DNA of 64,000 nt from Cyclobacteriaceae bacterium (lineage in GTDB: Bacteria; Bacteroidota; Bacteroidia; Cytophagales; Cyclobacteriaceae), in the NCBI GenBank assembly GCA_028285685.1, contig JANQOR010000041.1, positions 310,001 to 374,000 on the forward strand, read 5' to 3'. The notes under the pieces are model-generated. The model made no database searches. It saw only the letters and a program-made list of their open reading frames with translations, and was not told the origin of the DNA. Each line of letters opens with the position of its first letter. Within the stretch, counting starts at the first letter, position 1. Positions 44,606-54,174 of this stretch are shown piece after piece. The position numbers and the translations under genes were made by a program.

Positions 44606-45127
44606 ATGAAGAACATTATAATAGTACTTGGTATAGGTATCCTAACAAGCTGTGCCGTCCAGGTTAAAACCTATCAAAACCCAACTATCGATTTTACTCA
44701 GTATGGCTCCTGGTGTTGGATGAAGGGCTGCGAAGTAGTTTACCAGGGGCCTGAGTATTACAACGACGAACGGGCGATCAACGAGATCTCAAATGCTATT
44801 GCATGGAATATGCATGACAAGGGCTACATGCAAGGTGATGATCAATCCGACCTGGTCGTCAACTTTTATGTCATCATGAAAAGAGACTCGATGGAAGTGA
44901 CAGCCTACAGTACTAATTTCGAAAATGATTGGTTAGCGATGCTGTACCCTGAGTACGAGCAGTTCCTTAAAGGTAGTTTGGTTATAGACGTAATCGATCG
45001 CAGATCATCTGAGCTTGTGTGGACATCTAATGCAATCAAGTACCTGCAAGTAAACCCGGTTTTCGATAAAGAGTCTATCTGGAATGGTGTAAGTAAGGCG
45101 ATGAAGAAATTTCCTATTAAACAGTGA
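44606..45127 (+). CDS. DUF4136-type lipoprotein
   Basis: A 173-residue lipoprotein (LTSC, Cys16). TYQNPTIDFTQYGSWCWM, ADDQSDLVVNF-like and a WNGVSKAMKKFP ending match the DUF4136 family of envelope lipoproteins of unknown role. The ATG at 44606 begins a clean signal peptide; frames upstream run into the Usp gene. Four bases after the Usp stop, so likely co-transcribed. Confidence 0.8.
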   Translation: MKNIIIVLGIGILTSCAVQVKTYQNPTIDFTQYGSWCWMKGCEVVYQGPEYYNDERAINEISNAIAWNMHDKGYMQGDDQSDLVVNFYVIMKRDSMEVTAYSTNFENDWLAMLYPEYEQFLKGSLVIDVIDRRSSELVWTSNAIKYLQVNPVFDKESIWNGVSKAMKKFPIKQ

Positions 45128-45175
45128 TTTGGATCCCTTTGCAGAAAATGTTCTGGCTACGCAGAAGCAATGCAA

Positions 45176-45919
45176 TTATCTCAAGATCTCGATTCTGCTG
45201 CGAACATCTCCTCTCTCTGTTAACCTGATGAATTTCAGAAGGAACCTGAAAAAACGACCAGGTCGATAGATCTTTTTCCCAAATGCTTCAACCCTAGTGT
45301 CAAGATCGACGATGTATGTGTCGCGCGACTTATCCTTGAATGCAAGATCAGTTGCCACTTTCCAAGCTCCCTCCCTCGCAATGTCAATGCTGAAATCAGC
45401 CAAAGCCTCATCCCACCTACCAGACAGGAAATCAATCACTTTCATCAGTGGCCAAATTTTGCCCAATTCCCGTTGGACTTCATTCACAAGTGACCCTAGA
45501 ATCTCATTGATCTTGTTGAAATCATTTTGAAGCTCATATATTTCGTTTTTAGGGCTAATCTTGGCAGCCACTATTCCAAGGTCGAGATTGATATGTGCAT
45601 TCATTCCCAGGAAAAGGTGTTGAAGCACAACAGCGCCCTTGTCAGAGGCCGCATCGAATGCTAGTTGCCAGGATTTGGTTATCTCCTTGCCCTCCTTAAA
45701 ATCGTAATAGGCCTCCAGGTATCGATTGGCAAAACCAACATCCAGTTTTTCCATTCTCGCGCCATCATCAAAAAATTTTTGTTCAATCTTTTCCTTGACT
45801 TCAACTGTCACCTTTCTGTAGAGCGCAGGGAAATAGCCCAACGGTGACCTATTCTGCTGTTCTATTTCGATTATATGCTCAAGGATTTCAAGTAGGTGGT
45901 CAATGTTTCTCGCCAGCAT
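45176..45919 (-). CDS. DUF5995 family protein
   Basis: A 247-residue, apparently soluble protein. The stretch LQHLFLGMNAHINLDLGIVAA with spaced His and Asp, preceded by WQLAFDAAS, is the hallmark of DUF5995. The buried His/Asp pattern suggests a helical metal-binding enzyme, but no activity is known to me. I start at the ATG 45919; upstream TTG codons look unused. Confidence 0.8.
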   Translation of the reverse strand: MLARNIDHLLEILEHIIEIEQQNRSPLGYFPALYRKVTVEVKEKIEQKFFDDGARMEKLDVGFANRYLEAYYDFKEGKEITKSWQLAFDAASDKGAVVLQHLFLGMNAHINLDLGIVAAKISPKNEIYELQNDFNKINEILGSLVNEVQRELGKIWPLMKVIDFLSGRWDEALADFSIDIAREGAWKVATDLAFKDKSRDTYIVDLDTRVEAFGKKIYRPGRFFRFLLKFIRLTERGDVRSRIEILR

Positions 45920-46010
45920 ACCTAAATATAGCCTACACAACCATTAATTGTAAATTTTTAAGAACCCAACTTGAATACCTGAAATGATTTGAAGTAATTA
46001 ACAGATGTAC

Positions 46011-46511
46011 TCAATAAGGTTTCTGACCGACTATGTTTCCTTGCGGAGTGTATTGACACACCCAGATATCGAATCCATCGCAGCTTGCTACGCCACATCC
46101 TACCTCGGTCGTATTTTCCCAGACCATCTGCGTGTAATGACCACAGACTTCACCTTCCACGCAACTATTGTCACTGTAATTGTAGTGCTGCTTTTCACTT
46201 CCCCAGGCATCAACTACGTCAGTGATAGAAAAAGCACCTGATGTGCCCATCCATAGATTTTCCCCGTAGTTCCCAGTGGAGTGTTCAAACGCACACGTGG
46301 CTGCAAGTTGTTCTGCCCATTCCGTTGCTGACTCAGCCAATTCATCGGACCATGTTAAACCCTCAATTCCTACCTCTGTGCGATATCTATTGTGTACTTC
46401 CAAGAATTCTTCAGCAATCTCATTCACCTCGACAGGAGTCGTTGAGTCATCAGAAGAGCAGCCATTGATCATGAGAATACAGAAGGCGGAGAACAGTAGC
46501 GGTTTTTTCAT
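46011..46511 (-). CDS. CAP/SCP-domain lipoprotein
   Basis: A 166-residue lipoprotein (GCSS, Cys18) with a CAP domain. VHNRYRTEVGI, GENLWMG and CGHYTQMVWENTTEVGCG are the CAP signatures, with the family His and Glu residues present. Several cysteines (at least six) suggest disulfides in the periplasm or outside. Role unknown; bacterial CAP proteins may bind lipids or act on envelope polymers. Confidence 0.92.
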   Translation of the reverse strand: MKKPLLFSAFCILMINGCSSDDSTTPVEVNEIAEEFLEVHNRYRTEVGIEGLTWSDELAESATEWAEQLAATCAFEHSTGNYGENLWMGTSGAFSITDVVDAWGSEKQHYNYSDNSCVEGEVCGHYTQMVWENTTEVGCGVASCDGFDIWVCQYTPQGNIVGQKPY

Positions 46512-46632
46512 TGGTTTGCGTGTACTTGTAACCTATAAACCAGTGAAAGTAGAGGTTCCCTTAATCCACCGCTTTGCTTAACCCAAGGGATTTACAACCA
46601 AAATGTAAAAAGATGAACTTATACCGGGATCA

Positions 46633-47085
46633 CTATTTTGATCGACTTTCGACCGTACATAACGGATCTATTATAGCATCGGACCCTTGCACGCTGATAG
46701 TATTACCTTCAACAGTAGTAATCGTCAGCACCTGTTTTTCCGAAAGACTGTAGATTCCGGACAGATTCTTTAATAAGTCGGTTAAGTCCTCGCTTGAAGG
46801 GCAACTATCTCCGTCCAGCCACTCTGAATTGGGAGCAAACGATAATTTTCCATCAATGGCTTCAACACTTCCAATGGCAAAAGAATCGCAATCATCTACC
46901 AGAAAAACACATCCGTTTTCAAAAAACCATAAAGAAGACGTTAGATCAGTTTTTGTGATTCCAGTTTTTTGGAAGTCCTGAATCTTCCCACCAAAAGGAA
47001 GCTCAAGGGTTGTGGATCCGGTCTCCTCACAAGCAGTGAAAAGACAAACTAAAACTCCGAAGCAGATTGTGGTAAAATTTTTCAT
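46633..47085 (-). CDS. putative lipoprotein of lipocalin-like type
   Basis: A 150-residue lipoprotein (TAC, Cys19). The order of short strands (TSSLWFFENGCVFLVDD, SLSEKQVLTITT) resembles small Bacteroidota lipocalin-like lipoproteins, but I do not claim the family. It contains three further cysteines. One of four consecutive minus-strand exported proteins. Confidence 0.55.
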   Translation of the reverse strand: MKNFTTICFGVLVCLFTACEETGSTTLELPFGGKIQDFQKTGITKTDLTSSLWFFENGCVFLVDDCDSFAIGSVEAIDGKLSFAPNSEWLDGDSCPSSEDLTDLLKNLSGIYSLSEKQVLTITTVEGNTISVQGSDAIIDPLCTVESRSK

Positions 47086-47155
47086 AGCAGTTCATTTGTT
47101 AACTCTACAGTTAACTGAAATGATGCCCTACCACAAAGTGTGAATTAGTGAAATA

Positions 47156-47839
47156 TTAAAGACACTGTTTATCGTACACATTGTAATCGACATTGTCGAT
47201 AAAGAATTCCTTCTTGTCAAGTGGTTGATCGATGACCCAAATGTCGTCCTTAAAAAACCTGAAGAGTACGAGTCCCACTTCACGCTCGAAGATGGCCCCA
47301 GTGTATAATTCACCTTGTCCGCCTACGCCTCCGGAGAACGGAAATGGATCTACGAACGGCAGATCCAGGGAATCGATCAAAGATTGAATCTGGGGAACAT
47401 CGCCAAGACCAAGAGTATAGTAGTAGGTCCCTTCCGCCTCGGGTGTGAGTTTTTCAATCTCAAGACTCGTTGTCAGATACAAGTTCCAATGGGGACCATT
47501 TGTGGCTCCACCAGCATCTAATCGCATCTTGAATTCATCTCCCGTCTCTAATATGCCAAACTCAAGGAAAATCTTGTTTTCACAACTCTGGTCATGACAG
47601 TCATCCGCATTATCTCTGACAAATTCGACGTGCTCACCTGAAAACCTATTAACCTCTATCGTGATTACTGAGTCCTCCAGATTACGAAAGCCGATCCGGT
47701 CTCCTATCTCATAAGGTAAAAACTCGAATCCTTCAGGATTAAAGTCCGGACACCTATAGTCATACGACCCATCCCAGCAAGAACTTACAAAAAGGAGGAT
47801 TGGAAACAATACTAAGAGCAATAACTTCTGTGGTTGCAT
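47156..47839 (-). CDS. lipoprotein of unknown function
   Basis: A 227-residue lipoprotein (VSSC, Cys21). The mature part has an acidic beta-rich body and three pairs of cysteines (YRCPD, DCHDQSCENK). I recognise no domain. The context is a run of secreted proteins without catalytic signatures. Confidence 0.55.
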   Translation of the reverse strand: MQPQKLLLLVLFPILLFVSSCWDGSYDYRCPDFNPEGFEFLPYEIGDRIGFRNLEDSVITIEVNRFSGEHVEFVRDNADDCHDQSCENKIFLEFGILETGDEFKMRLDAGGATNGPHWNLYLTTSLEIEKLTPEAEGTYYYTLGLGDVPQIQSLIDSLDLPFVDPFPFSGGVGGQGELYTGAIFEREVGLVLFRFFKDDIWVIDQPLDKKEFFIDNVDYNVYDKQCL

Positions 47840-47977
47840 AATGATGGTGTCTATTGGTTAGTAGAAGTATTCATGATACACCCCTATTCTTCGACTGAGG
47901 AATCATTAGTTCCTTTAGTATTCTGCCTTACATACGTACAGTCCTTCCAACATTAATCAATACGTCCTGATCACTCA

Positions 47978-48700
47978 CTATGAGTATTCGATGAATATAA
48001 TTGAAGTGTGATCCCCCTCGTTTCGAACGATCTCAATAGGATAACCGTGAGCATCGAGCACATATTCGAATTCGCTCCTGATTTCAAAATCGCGACTTGA
48101 AAATTTCCTTTCTATCTTAACTGGATTATTGTGGAGACTTCCAAGCCAGGGCCAACTAACATTAAATCCGAGCTGAGGATAAACATTAAGTACCGGATTT
48201 TTTGCATCATCATACTCATATCTCGCGATGTAATCGTCCTCCTGAGTTCGAATGACATTACCTCTTGAGTCGTATTCATAGGTTGTCGTAAAACCAATAC
48301 CATCACCAGTTGTGGTCTTATATACCTGGTCATTTGAGTCATAATGGAGAGTTGTGACAGTGGCAAACCAGCCGGTTCCGAATTGAACCTCGGACATACG
48401 ACCATCACTATAAGATGCTCTTATAACTTGTTCTCCCTCACTATTAGTTGCTTGAATGAACCTATTAAGAGAATCGTACTCGAAAAGCAAAAACGGTTTA
48501 CCATCATTAGAAGTAAATGCCGTAAGCAGGTCATCGGAGTAAACTACCTTGGTAGTATCTAGCCCTGTTGCGTTTGAGAAGATGATTCTTGTCGGCCTTT
48601 TATTACCTTCGAGAATAGCATCATCGTTTCCGCAACCTGAAAATGATACTATGACAACTATTGCCAGTATCAAGGAAATAATTCGTTCGGTGGTGTTCAT
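47978..48700 (-). CDS. RHS/YD-repeat-like lipoprotein
   Basis: A 240-residue lipoprotein (FSGC, Cys23) with repeated YDSxNxx/YEYDSRGN motifs that resemble YD (RHS-type) repeats or the DUF4595 family. Three or four such strands are visible (LFEYDSLNRF, HYDSNDQV, YEYDSRGNVI, YEYDDAKN). No toxin or nuclease domain follows. The ATG at 48700 opens the signal peptide; an upstream extension lacks one. Confidence 0.65.
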   Translation of the reverse strand: MNTTERIISLILAIVVIVSFSGCGNDDAILEGNKRPTRIIFSNATGLDTTKVVYSDDLLTAFTSNDGKPFLLFEYDSLNRFIQATNSEGEQVIRASYSDGRMSEVQFGTGWFATVTTLHYDSNDQVYKTTTGDGIGFTTTYEYDSRGNVIRTQEDDYIARYEYDDAKNPVLNVYPQLGFNVSWPWLGSLHNNPVKIERKFSSRDFEIRSEFEYVLDAHGYPIEIVRNEGDHTSIIFIEYS

Positions 48701-49070
48701 TTCGCATTGTCTTTTAGATTCTGCGTCATCAAAATCGCAAGGCAACATGAATTCTCCTAGCGATTTGATCATATGCACTTTATTGACAAACAGGTAGCTA
48801 AGCTATGAATGACTTTAGTTAACGGAGGCTCGAAAAATGCACAGGCTCATCCGGCATTTGCGTTAACCGAAGGTCCCCCCACTTCAGCCACCTGACATCT
48901 GCCTGTAATGAAAATATTCGCAAATGGTAACCCCCTGATTTGCACTTACCGCAAAAATTTAGGTCCCTACTTTGATTATGTGCAAACATTTAAGTTGGAG
49001 AAATGATGTCATCGAGCATACTCTAACTGAGCTTGATTGTCCTTACTCGAAATATCAAGATTCTATTTGG
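48701..49070. other. 370-base intergenic stretch without recognisable gene
   Basis: No convincing reading frame, RNA or strong hairpin is seen. It holds the promoter side of the RHS-like gene and the 3' side of the ABC-2 permease gene, both on the minus strand. Confidence 0.5.
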
Positions 49071-50414
49071 TCAAGTCCATTTTGCCACAAACAAGGCCAA
49101 TGCCATAAAAATCGAGAATCCCGCGATAAGCGGTAGTGACCACCCAATCCAATTTACTTCTTCGTCCCGTTGAAGATATGTGGGTTCAAATTGTTCCCAA
49201 TTCACAAGCTTGGCATTCTCATTGTGGAAGATCTTGGGATAGAAGAACAACCTAATTTGCTCATGATAATCCTGAGTTTGGCTTAAAAATTTCATATGAT
49301 CAGTTAGGCTGGAACCGGCTACATCATTGAATACCAATTGGGTATGCATGGTAGGAATTGCCTTGGCCCAGCTTCTGCTCATGAGCTCGCGCTGTTCTAT
49401 TTTGGAACGCATCAAACGACTGTCTTCCAGGGACTCCTCATCACCCAGATGCTGAATTGCATAATACCACAACCAGTTAAAGCCCTCTTCAGGTGGAAAC
49501 CCAAATGATTCGAATTGAGGATATTTCGTGTAAAACTTTTCCATGGTCTCACGCTTGTTGGTATCCCACTTCTCGTGGTACCCGTCCCGTTGCTTAATCA
49601 TTGTCGTCAGCGCCTCCGGTACGGGATATTTATTTGCAATGTGGTTGTTCAAAGCAGAGGGAAGCAATACGACCAAGATCAACCATGTGGCCAATAGCGT
49701 CAACGCATTAACAGCGGAATTTTGCTTGAGTGAGACCACCCAAAAACAAAGTGCAAACCAGAATAGCTGGTAGAGAATGCTAGTCACAGAAAATGCAACA
49801 AATCTTGCATCCCATGGCAGTTTCAGCAGCACAGCCGCCATGACTAACAGTAGCACCAGAGCAGAAAGAACTAGTGTGATCCTCACACCAAGCTTGACTA
49901 AAAGGAATCTGAATTTGCTCTTAGACATCACCCCAACCAATCTCCACGTACCAGATTCCACTTCTTCTGATCTGAGATTGTAGGTAAAGGCAACAATCAA
50001 CAACGGAAATACGAATAAAATAATAAAGCTCAGGTCGAGGTTGCCATGCAGCAAGCTGACAGGATTCACAAGATCAGTATCATGACGCTGACCTTCAAGC
50101 GTTCGGATGTTCACACTTTGAACACTGGGGTTAATATCTCTTTGCCCGATACTAAGCGCAGCAATTGGGTGTGATGGGTTAACCAACACAAATTCCAGGT
50201 AATAGAGCAATAGCCCAATGTCATCACTATGAAACTCCAGGTTTCGTTCCAAGTGTCCTGCATGATTTTCGACTACATCCGCTGCGATTTTTTCCTGGTC
50301 AACCAAAAATTGCCTCCCTATCAAAATGCTGATGGCTCCCAAGATGAAAATCATGATCAGCCCTATCTGACAGGTCCTGGTTCTCAAAAATTGTTCAAAC
50401 ATTAATCCGTACAT
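49071..50414 (-). CDS. ABC-2 permease, DUF3526 type
   Basis: A 447-residue permease with an N-terminal membrane segment, a long periplasmic loop of about 100 residues, a block of five segments (about 130-265), a second loop and a C-terminal segment. The layout is that of DUF3526 permeases, which pair with a second similar subunit. Substrate unknown; the operon starts with an ATPase and a metal-type operator. Three bases separate it from the partner permease gene. Confidence 0.85.
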   Translation of the reverse strand: MYGLMFEQFLRTRTCQIGLIMIFILGAISILIGRQFLVDQEKIAADVVENHAGHLERNLEFHSDDIGLLLYYLEFVLVNPSHPIAALSIGQRDINPSVQSVNIRTLEGQRHDTDLVNPVSLLHGNLDLSFIILFVFPLLIVAFTYNLRSEEVESGTWRLVGVMSKSKFRFLLVKLGVRITLVLSALVLLLVMAAVLLKLPWDARFVAFSVTSILYQLFWFALCFWVVSLKQNSAVNALTLLATWLILVVLLPSALNNHIANKYPVPEALTTMIKQRDGYHEKWDTNKRETMEKFYTKYPQFESFGFPPEEGFNWLWYYAIQHLGDEESLEDSRLMRSKIEQRELMSRSWAKAIPTMHTQLVFNDVAGSSLTDHMKFLSQTQDYHEQIRLFFYPKIFHNENAKLVNWEQFEPTYLQRDEEVNWIGWSLPLIAGFSIFMALALFVAKWT

Positions 50415-50417
50415 GGC

Positions 50418-51860
50418 CTAAATCGCTTTTGCTCTTTTCGACTGTCTCACTATCAAACCTATTGCAAGGAACGACCACAGTATCAGAGAAACGGACGATA
50501 CCATTTCGTTTCTCAGCGATCTACCTGTCGACAGATACTTATGCTCAAAATCAGGAAATGCTTTCCATTCCTTCCTACTTACAACATGACTCTTGCCTTC
50601 CGAACCACTTACCCTGCTAGGACTTATGTACTTTATCTGAAGATCGTTCATCTTCTGAGCCAATTGATATCTATAAGTTTCCGCCTGCTGCTGAAAATCC
50701 ACATAAGACTCAAAATCGGTTCCACACAGGGCCATAGAAAGATTCTTGATGGCGAGATAGGGATTGACAATGGCCAGCCAACGATTCAACCTGTTTTGAT
50801 TTCGGTACTGATCCAGCAGTTGGATCTGATGCTTATTATAGATCTTAGCACTGATCTCCTCTCCAATACTCATGACAAATCCACCATAATTGAAGGGCAG
50901 CTTCGAAACGTCATCCACCTGGTGTACTGCCAATACTGAATCTCTCAACGACTGGTAATGAGGATCATTTGGATTGTGACTATCTCCGTGTTGAATCACC
51001 TCCGCCTCAATCTGAGATCTGAATTCAAGCTTCGTCGGTGTTGGAAAGTAGTAGCTACCCAGCGCCTGAGAACTTCTGGGAAGGAGAACAGTCATGAGCA
51101 ACCACAATCCCAGAAGTTTCACAAGCGCATTTTTCGATGATTTGCTACTTGTCGAAACGAAGATGGTGATCAAACTCAGAACAAAAGCAAACAGCAAGTA
51201 AGCCAGCGAAATCAATACGAATCGCATCCAAGCATCACTGGAAGAATGATGATCGCTAAGGAGTAGCCAACATGTGATCAAAAGGAAAGGAAGACTGAAG
51301 AGAAATGCGATTCCTGTCAAACCAATGGCCCTTCCAAACAAGATTTCTTTCCACTTTGCTCCCTGGGTGAGCAATAGTTTTAAGGTCCCATGTTCCTTGT
51401 CTGAAACAATCGCAGAATAACCGATAAAAAAGATGATCAACGGCATAATAGTTTGCAGTATCATCGCCATGCTCAACTCTCCAAAACGAAGAAGACCCGT
51501 GGAGAAACCAGCTTCGGAGAAGTTGACCGTGTTTTGTTTGTGGGCCTCAAGAAATACAGCATTGCCGGTAAAACTCTCAATCCCGAAATCGAATTGGCTT
51601 AGCGGATGCTTGGTCCGAAAAGCGAACGTACCAAAATGCGCCATTCGGTGCGGATGTTTGTCCGGATTAGCTTCCCAACTTTCCCTGGCCATTTCCTGAT
51701 GATCACTTCTAAAATGGTTTTGATCATAATACCGTACCCCACTGTATACAGAATAGATCAACAACATTCCAACGACGGCCATAAGTAGATAAATGGTTTT
51801 CGTTTTGAAAACAGTGACCCAAAAATGTTTGGCAATTAGAGTAAGAATGTTGAATCGCAT
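50418..51860 (-). CDS. ABC-2 permease, DUF3526 type
   Basis: A 480-residue permease similar in layout to its neighbour: membrane segment at about 22-40, a large loop, then SDKEHGTLKLLLTQGAKW (the ABC-2 coupling region), five segments, a second large loop and a C-terminal segment. The two subunits probably form a heterodimer with the ATPase encoded upstream. DUF3526 exporters often sit next to TonB receptors or metal genes. Confidence 0.85.
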   Translation of the reverse strand: MRFNILTLIAKHFWVTVFKTKTIYLLMAVVGMLLIYSVYSGVRYYDQNHFRSDHQEMARESWEANPDKHPHRMAHFGTFAFRTKHPLSQFDFGIESFTGNAVFLEAHKQNTVNFSEAGFSTGLLRFGELSMAMILQTIMPLIIFFIGYSAIVSDKEHGTLKLLLTQGAKWKEILFGRAIGLTGIAFLFSLPFLLITCWLLLSDHHSSSDAWMRFVLISLAYLLFAFVLSLITIFVSTSSKSSKNALVKLLGLWLLMTVLLPRSSQALGSYYFPTPTKLEFRSQIEAEVIQHGDSHNPNDPHYQSLRDSVLAVHQVDDVSKLPFNYGGFVMSIGEEISAKIYNKHQIQLLDQYRNQNRLNRWLAIVNPYLAIKNLSMALCGTDFESYVDFQQQAETYRYQLAQKMNDLQIKYISPSRVSGSEGKSHVVSRKEWKAFPDFEHKYLSTGRSLRNEMVSSVSLILWSFLAIGLIVRQSKRAKAI

Positions 51861-51899
51861 ACTTAAGTCATTTATATGTCGTCATTGGATCTCTCCTTG

Positions 51900-52592
51900 T
51901 TAGATGGTCTTGAGATAGAGTTGTTGAAGTTCGTTGGCACTGATGCTGTTCGTATCTGCCGTATGCACGAGCTTACCTTCATTCATTATTCCTATCCGAG
52001 TCCCTACGTTTACTGCATTGAATATGTCATGGGTGGCCATAAAAATAGACTTCTCTTCCGCAACCAGTTCTTTGCATATCGAAGTGAATTCATCTGTTGC
52101 TTTAGGATCAAGTCCTGAAGTGGGCTCGTCCATAAATATGACTTGAGCATTTTTTGAAAGGGCGATTGCAATACCAACTTTCTGGCGCATCCCTTTCGAG
52201 TAAGATGAAAGTTTTTTGGTATGCTCTTCTTTTTTCAACCCCGCTTTTTCCAGCAGAGCAATAAGTTCTTCTTTCGTGTGCGAATGACCTGAAAGCTTGC
52301 TAAAAAAATTAAGGTTTTCAATACCATCCATATTGCCGTATAGTTGGACAACTTCAGGGATGTAGGCAATCATTTGATTCGTATCTGAACCCAATTTCAC
52401 CTCTTTCCCATTGATGAGCGCCTTACCGCCGCTTGGGTCGATCAGTCCCAGAAATAGATTAATGGTCGTGGTTTTACCGGCACCATTCTGTCCTAGCAGA
52501 CAATATACTTCGCCTGAGGCCACCTTGAGGTTTAAATCTTTGAGGGCTTCATGCGTACCATAGGTTTTCGACAGATCAATTGCTTCTAACAT
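51900..52592 (-). CDS. ABC transporter ATP-binding protein
   Basis: A 230-residue ATPase with Walker A GQNGAGKTT (about 34-42), signature SYSKGMRQKVG and Walker B AQVIFMDEPTSGLDP. It is the first gene of the exporter operon. A 15-bp palindrome (52631-52645) lies 38 bases upstream of its start, suggesting control by a Fur-family repressor. Confidence 0.92.
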   Translation of the reverse strand: MLEAIDLSKTYGTHEALKDLNLKVASGEVYCLLGQNGAGKTTTINLFLGLIDPSGGKALINGKEVKLGSDTNQMIAYIPEVVQLYGNMDGIENLNFFSKLSGHSHTKEELIALLEKAGLKKEEHTKKLSSYSKGMRQKVGIAIALSKNAQVIFMDEPTSGLDPKATDEFTSICKELVAEEKSIFMATHDIFNAVNVGTRIGIMNEGKLVHTADTNSISANELQQLYLKTI

Positions 52593-52630
52593 TTTAGGAA
52601 ATTGATTAGAGAATTTTACAGGTTAGTAGA

Positions 52631-52645
52631 TGCAATAATATTGCA
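52631..52645. promoter_or_regulatory. Zur/Fur-like 7-1-7 palindrome, exporter operon
   Basis: TGCAATAATATTGCA is a perfect palindrome with one central base. The same 15-mer recurs at 54752 and variants at three further sites. It lies 38 bases before the ATPase start. Confidence 0.75.
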
Positions 52646-52707
52646 TTTGTAGTTTCAGAACAATATGGTAGACCAGAATTACAGGAATGGCCAAATTCAT
52701 TCACTCC

Positions 52708-53616
52708 TTAATCCAGTTCGAAATCCTCTTCAATCAATTCTTTGTTGATCATCGCGCCTGCTATGTTACCTGTATAAACTGCCGTAGCAACGGATCTCAT
52801 TGGTTGTGCACAGTCGCCAACGGCATAAATACCATTGACAGTTGTCTTTCCGAACATGTCCACTCCAATATGGCCGGAGTCTGATATGGCACAGCCCATT
52901 GTCTTGACAAAGGAGACCCTTTGCTCAGTATCCAGACGTGCATAAAGTACGTCTATTTTTTCTTGGGAATCGTCTTCCATGATCAGGTGCGAAATAGTCC
53001 CATGCTCATGAGCCACTTGGCAAACGGATTTATTTACAATATCTATTCCCTTATCTAGAATAAGATCTACATCTTCAGTCACAAGGCTTTCATTGCCAAT
53101 AAGAAAAAGTTGTAGTTCATTTGTCCAGTTGCTAATCAATTTCGCCAGTTCCACGGCCTGATTAGCTGGAACTAAAATGCCGGTTTTCCGATCGCTAAGC
53201 TCATAACCGTGGCAGTACGGACAGTGAACAATGGTTTTACCCCAACACTCCTTGAAACCTGGAATGTCGGGTACAATATCCCTTAAGCCAGTGGCAAGAA
53301 CAACTCTCCTGCCCACTACCGTTTTCCCTCCATCAATTGATACTTCAAAAGATCCTTCTTCCCCCATTAGATCATAGCAGTTGCCATGATGCCAACGAAC
53401 AGAAGGATATTTAAGAATTTGATCTCTTGCAACCTTCGAAATTTCAGCCGGTGCAACTCCATCCTGCGTCAGAAAATTATGCGAGTGTGGGGTTGATTTA
53501 TTACATGGTTCTCCACCATCGATCACCAGGACATCTCTTCTTGAACGGCCAAGCGCCATCGCTGCTGACATTCCAGCATAGCTGCCTCCAATTATTACCA
53601 CGTCATAGCTATCCAT
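52708..53616 (-). CDS. thioredoxin-reductase-like FAD-dependent oxidoreductase
   Basis: A 302-residue flavoenzyme with two dinucleotide folds (VVIIGGSYAGMSAAMALG at the start; second near 150) and a redox pair in HCPYCHGYE. The CPYCHG form differs from the CATCDG of true thioredoxin reductase and is shared with small-molecule dithiol oxidases of the GliT/HlmI kind. The final part, GIYAVGDCAQPMRSV, is normal. An in-frame ATG at 53658 would overlap the upstream gene; I prefer 53616 at the family boundary. Confidence 0.88.
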   Translation of the reverse strand: MDSYDVVIIGGSYAGMSAAMALGRSRRDVLVIDGGEPCNKSTPHSHNFLTQDGVAPAEISKVARDQILKYPSVRWHHGNCYDLMGEEGSFEVSIDGGKTVVGRRVVLATGLRDIVPDIPGFKECWGKTIVHCPYCHGYELSDRKTGILVPANQAVELAKLISNWTNELQLFLIGNESLVTEDVDLILDKGIDIVNKSVCQVAHEHGTISHLIMEDDSQEKIDVLYARLDTEQRVSFVKTMGCAISDSGHIGVDMFGKTTVNGIYAVGDCAQPMRSVATAVYTGNIAGAMINKELIEEDFELD

Positions 53617-53638
53617 CTCCGTTACTTTTTCTACTGGC

Positions 53639-54169
53639 TCAATTAGACGAAATACCATCTAGCAAATGTCCTTTTTCATCTATTTCACCAAGGCTGTGAA
53701 AGGACTCGGTACGCGGTTGATATACACAGATATCCACTGGAATATCTCTGTTGGTAAGTTGATGGCCCAGATACTCCGTCGATAATAACCTACTCTTCTG
53801 ACTCGCAAGATGAACTGCCACCAGCAGGTGAATATTTGGAGCAATTGAGGTGGGTTTGGAAATCTTCATTCTGGCCTTGGTAAGCACTGCATCTATTTGA
53901 TAGTTTCGTTTCCGAGCGTTTCCGAAGGCATCTTCATAAAAGACATTTTCGATGCTGGAAACAAACACAACCTGATCAATACTCTTTTCGACAATGATCT
54001 CCCAAAGGTCACTTTCCGTTTGCCGATCGAATTCAAAATGCACCCCCAGAGCAGTGTAGAAAAATGCTTCTCCTTCGAAATTTTTCCGAACTACCTGCTC
54101 AATGTTGTCCGTGGGGCACACAAGGAATAATCTGCTTAGTTGCTCATTCCCCAAGGAGCTTTCGTGCAT
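53639..54169 (-). CDS. protein of unknown function in metal-responsive operon
   Basis: A 176-residue soluble protein. Alternating strands and helices such as SRLFLVCPT, IDQVVFVSSIENVFYED and IPVDICVYQPR suggest an alpha/beta fold, perhaps like a carbonic-anhydrase-type sheet, but zinc-ligand motifs of that family are absent. Middle gene of the three-gene operon 54633 to 52708, five bases after the previous gene. Confidence 0.6.
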   Translation of the reverse strand: MHESSLGNEQLSRLFLVCPTDNIEQVVRKNFEGEAFFYTALGVHFEFDRQTESDLWEIIVEKSIDQVVFVSSIENVFYEDAFGNARKRNYQIDAVLTKARMKISKPTSIAPNIHLLVAVHLASQKSRLLSTEYLGHQLTNRDIPVDICVYQPRTESFHSLGEIDEKGHLLDGISSN

Positions 54170-54174
54170 TATGT

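Noticed and set aside
50429-51140. Plus-strand frames opposite the DUF3526 permease
   Set aside because: Antisense to a well-supported membrane protein, with no independent signals.
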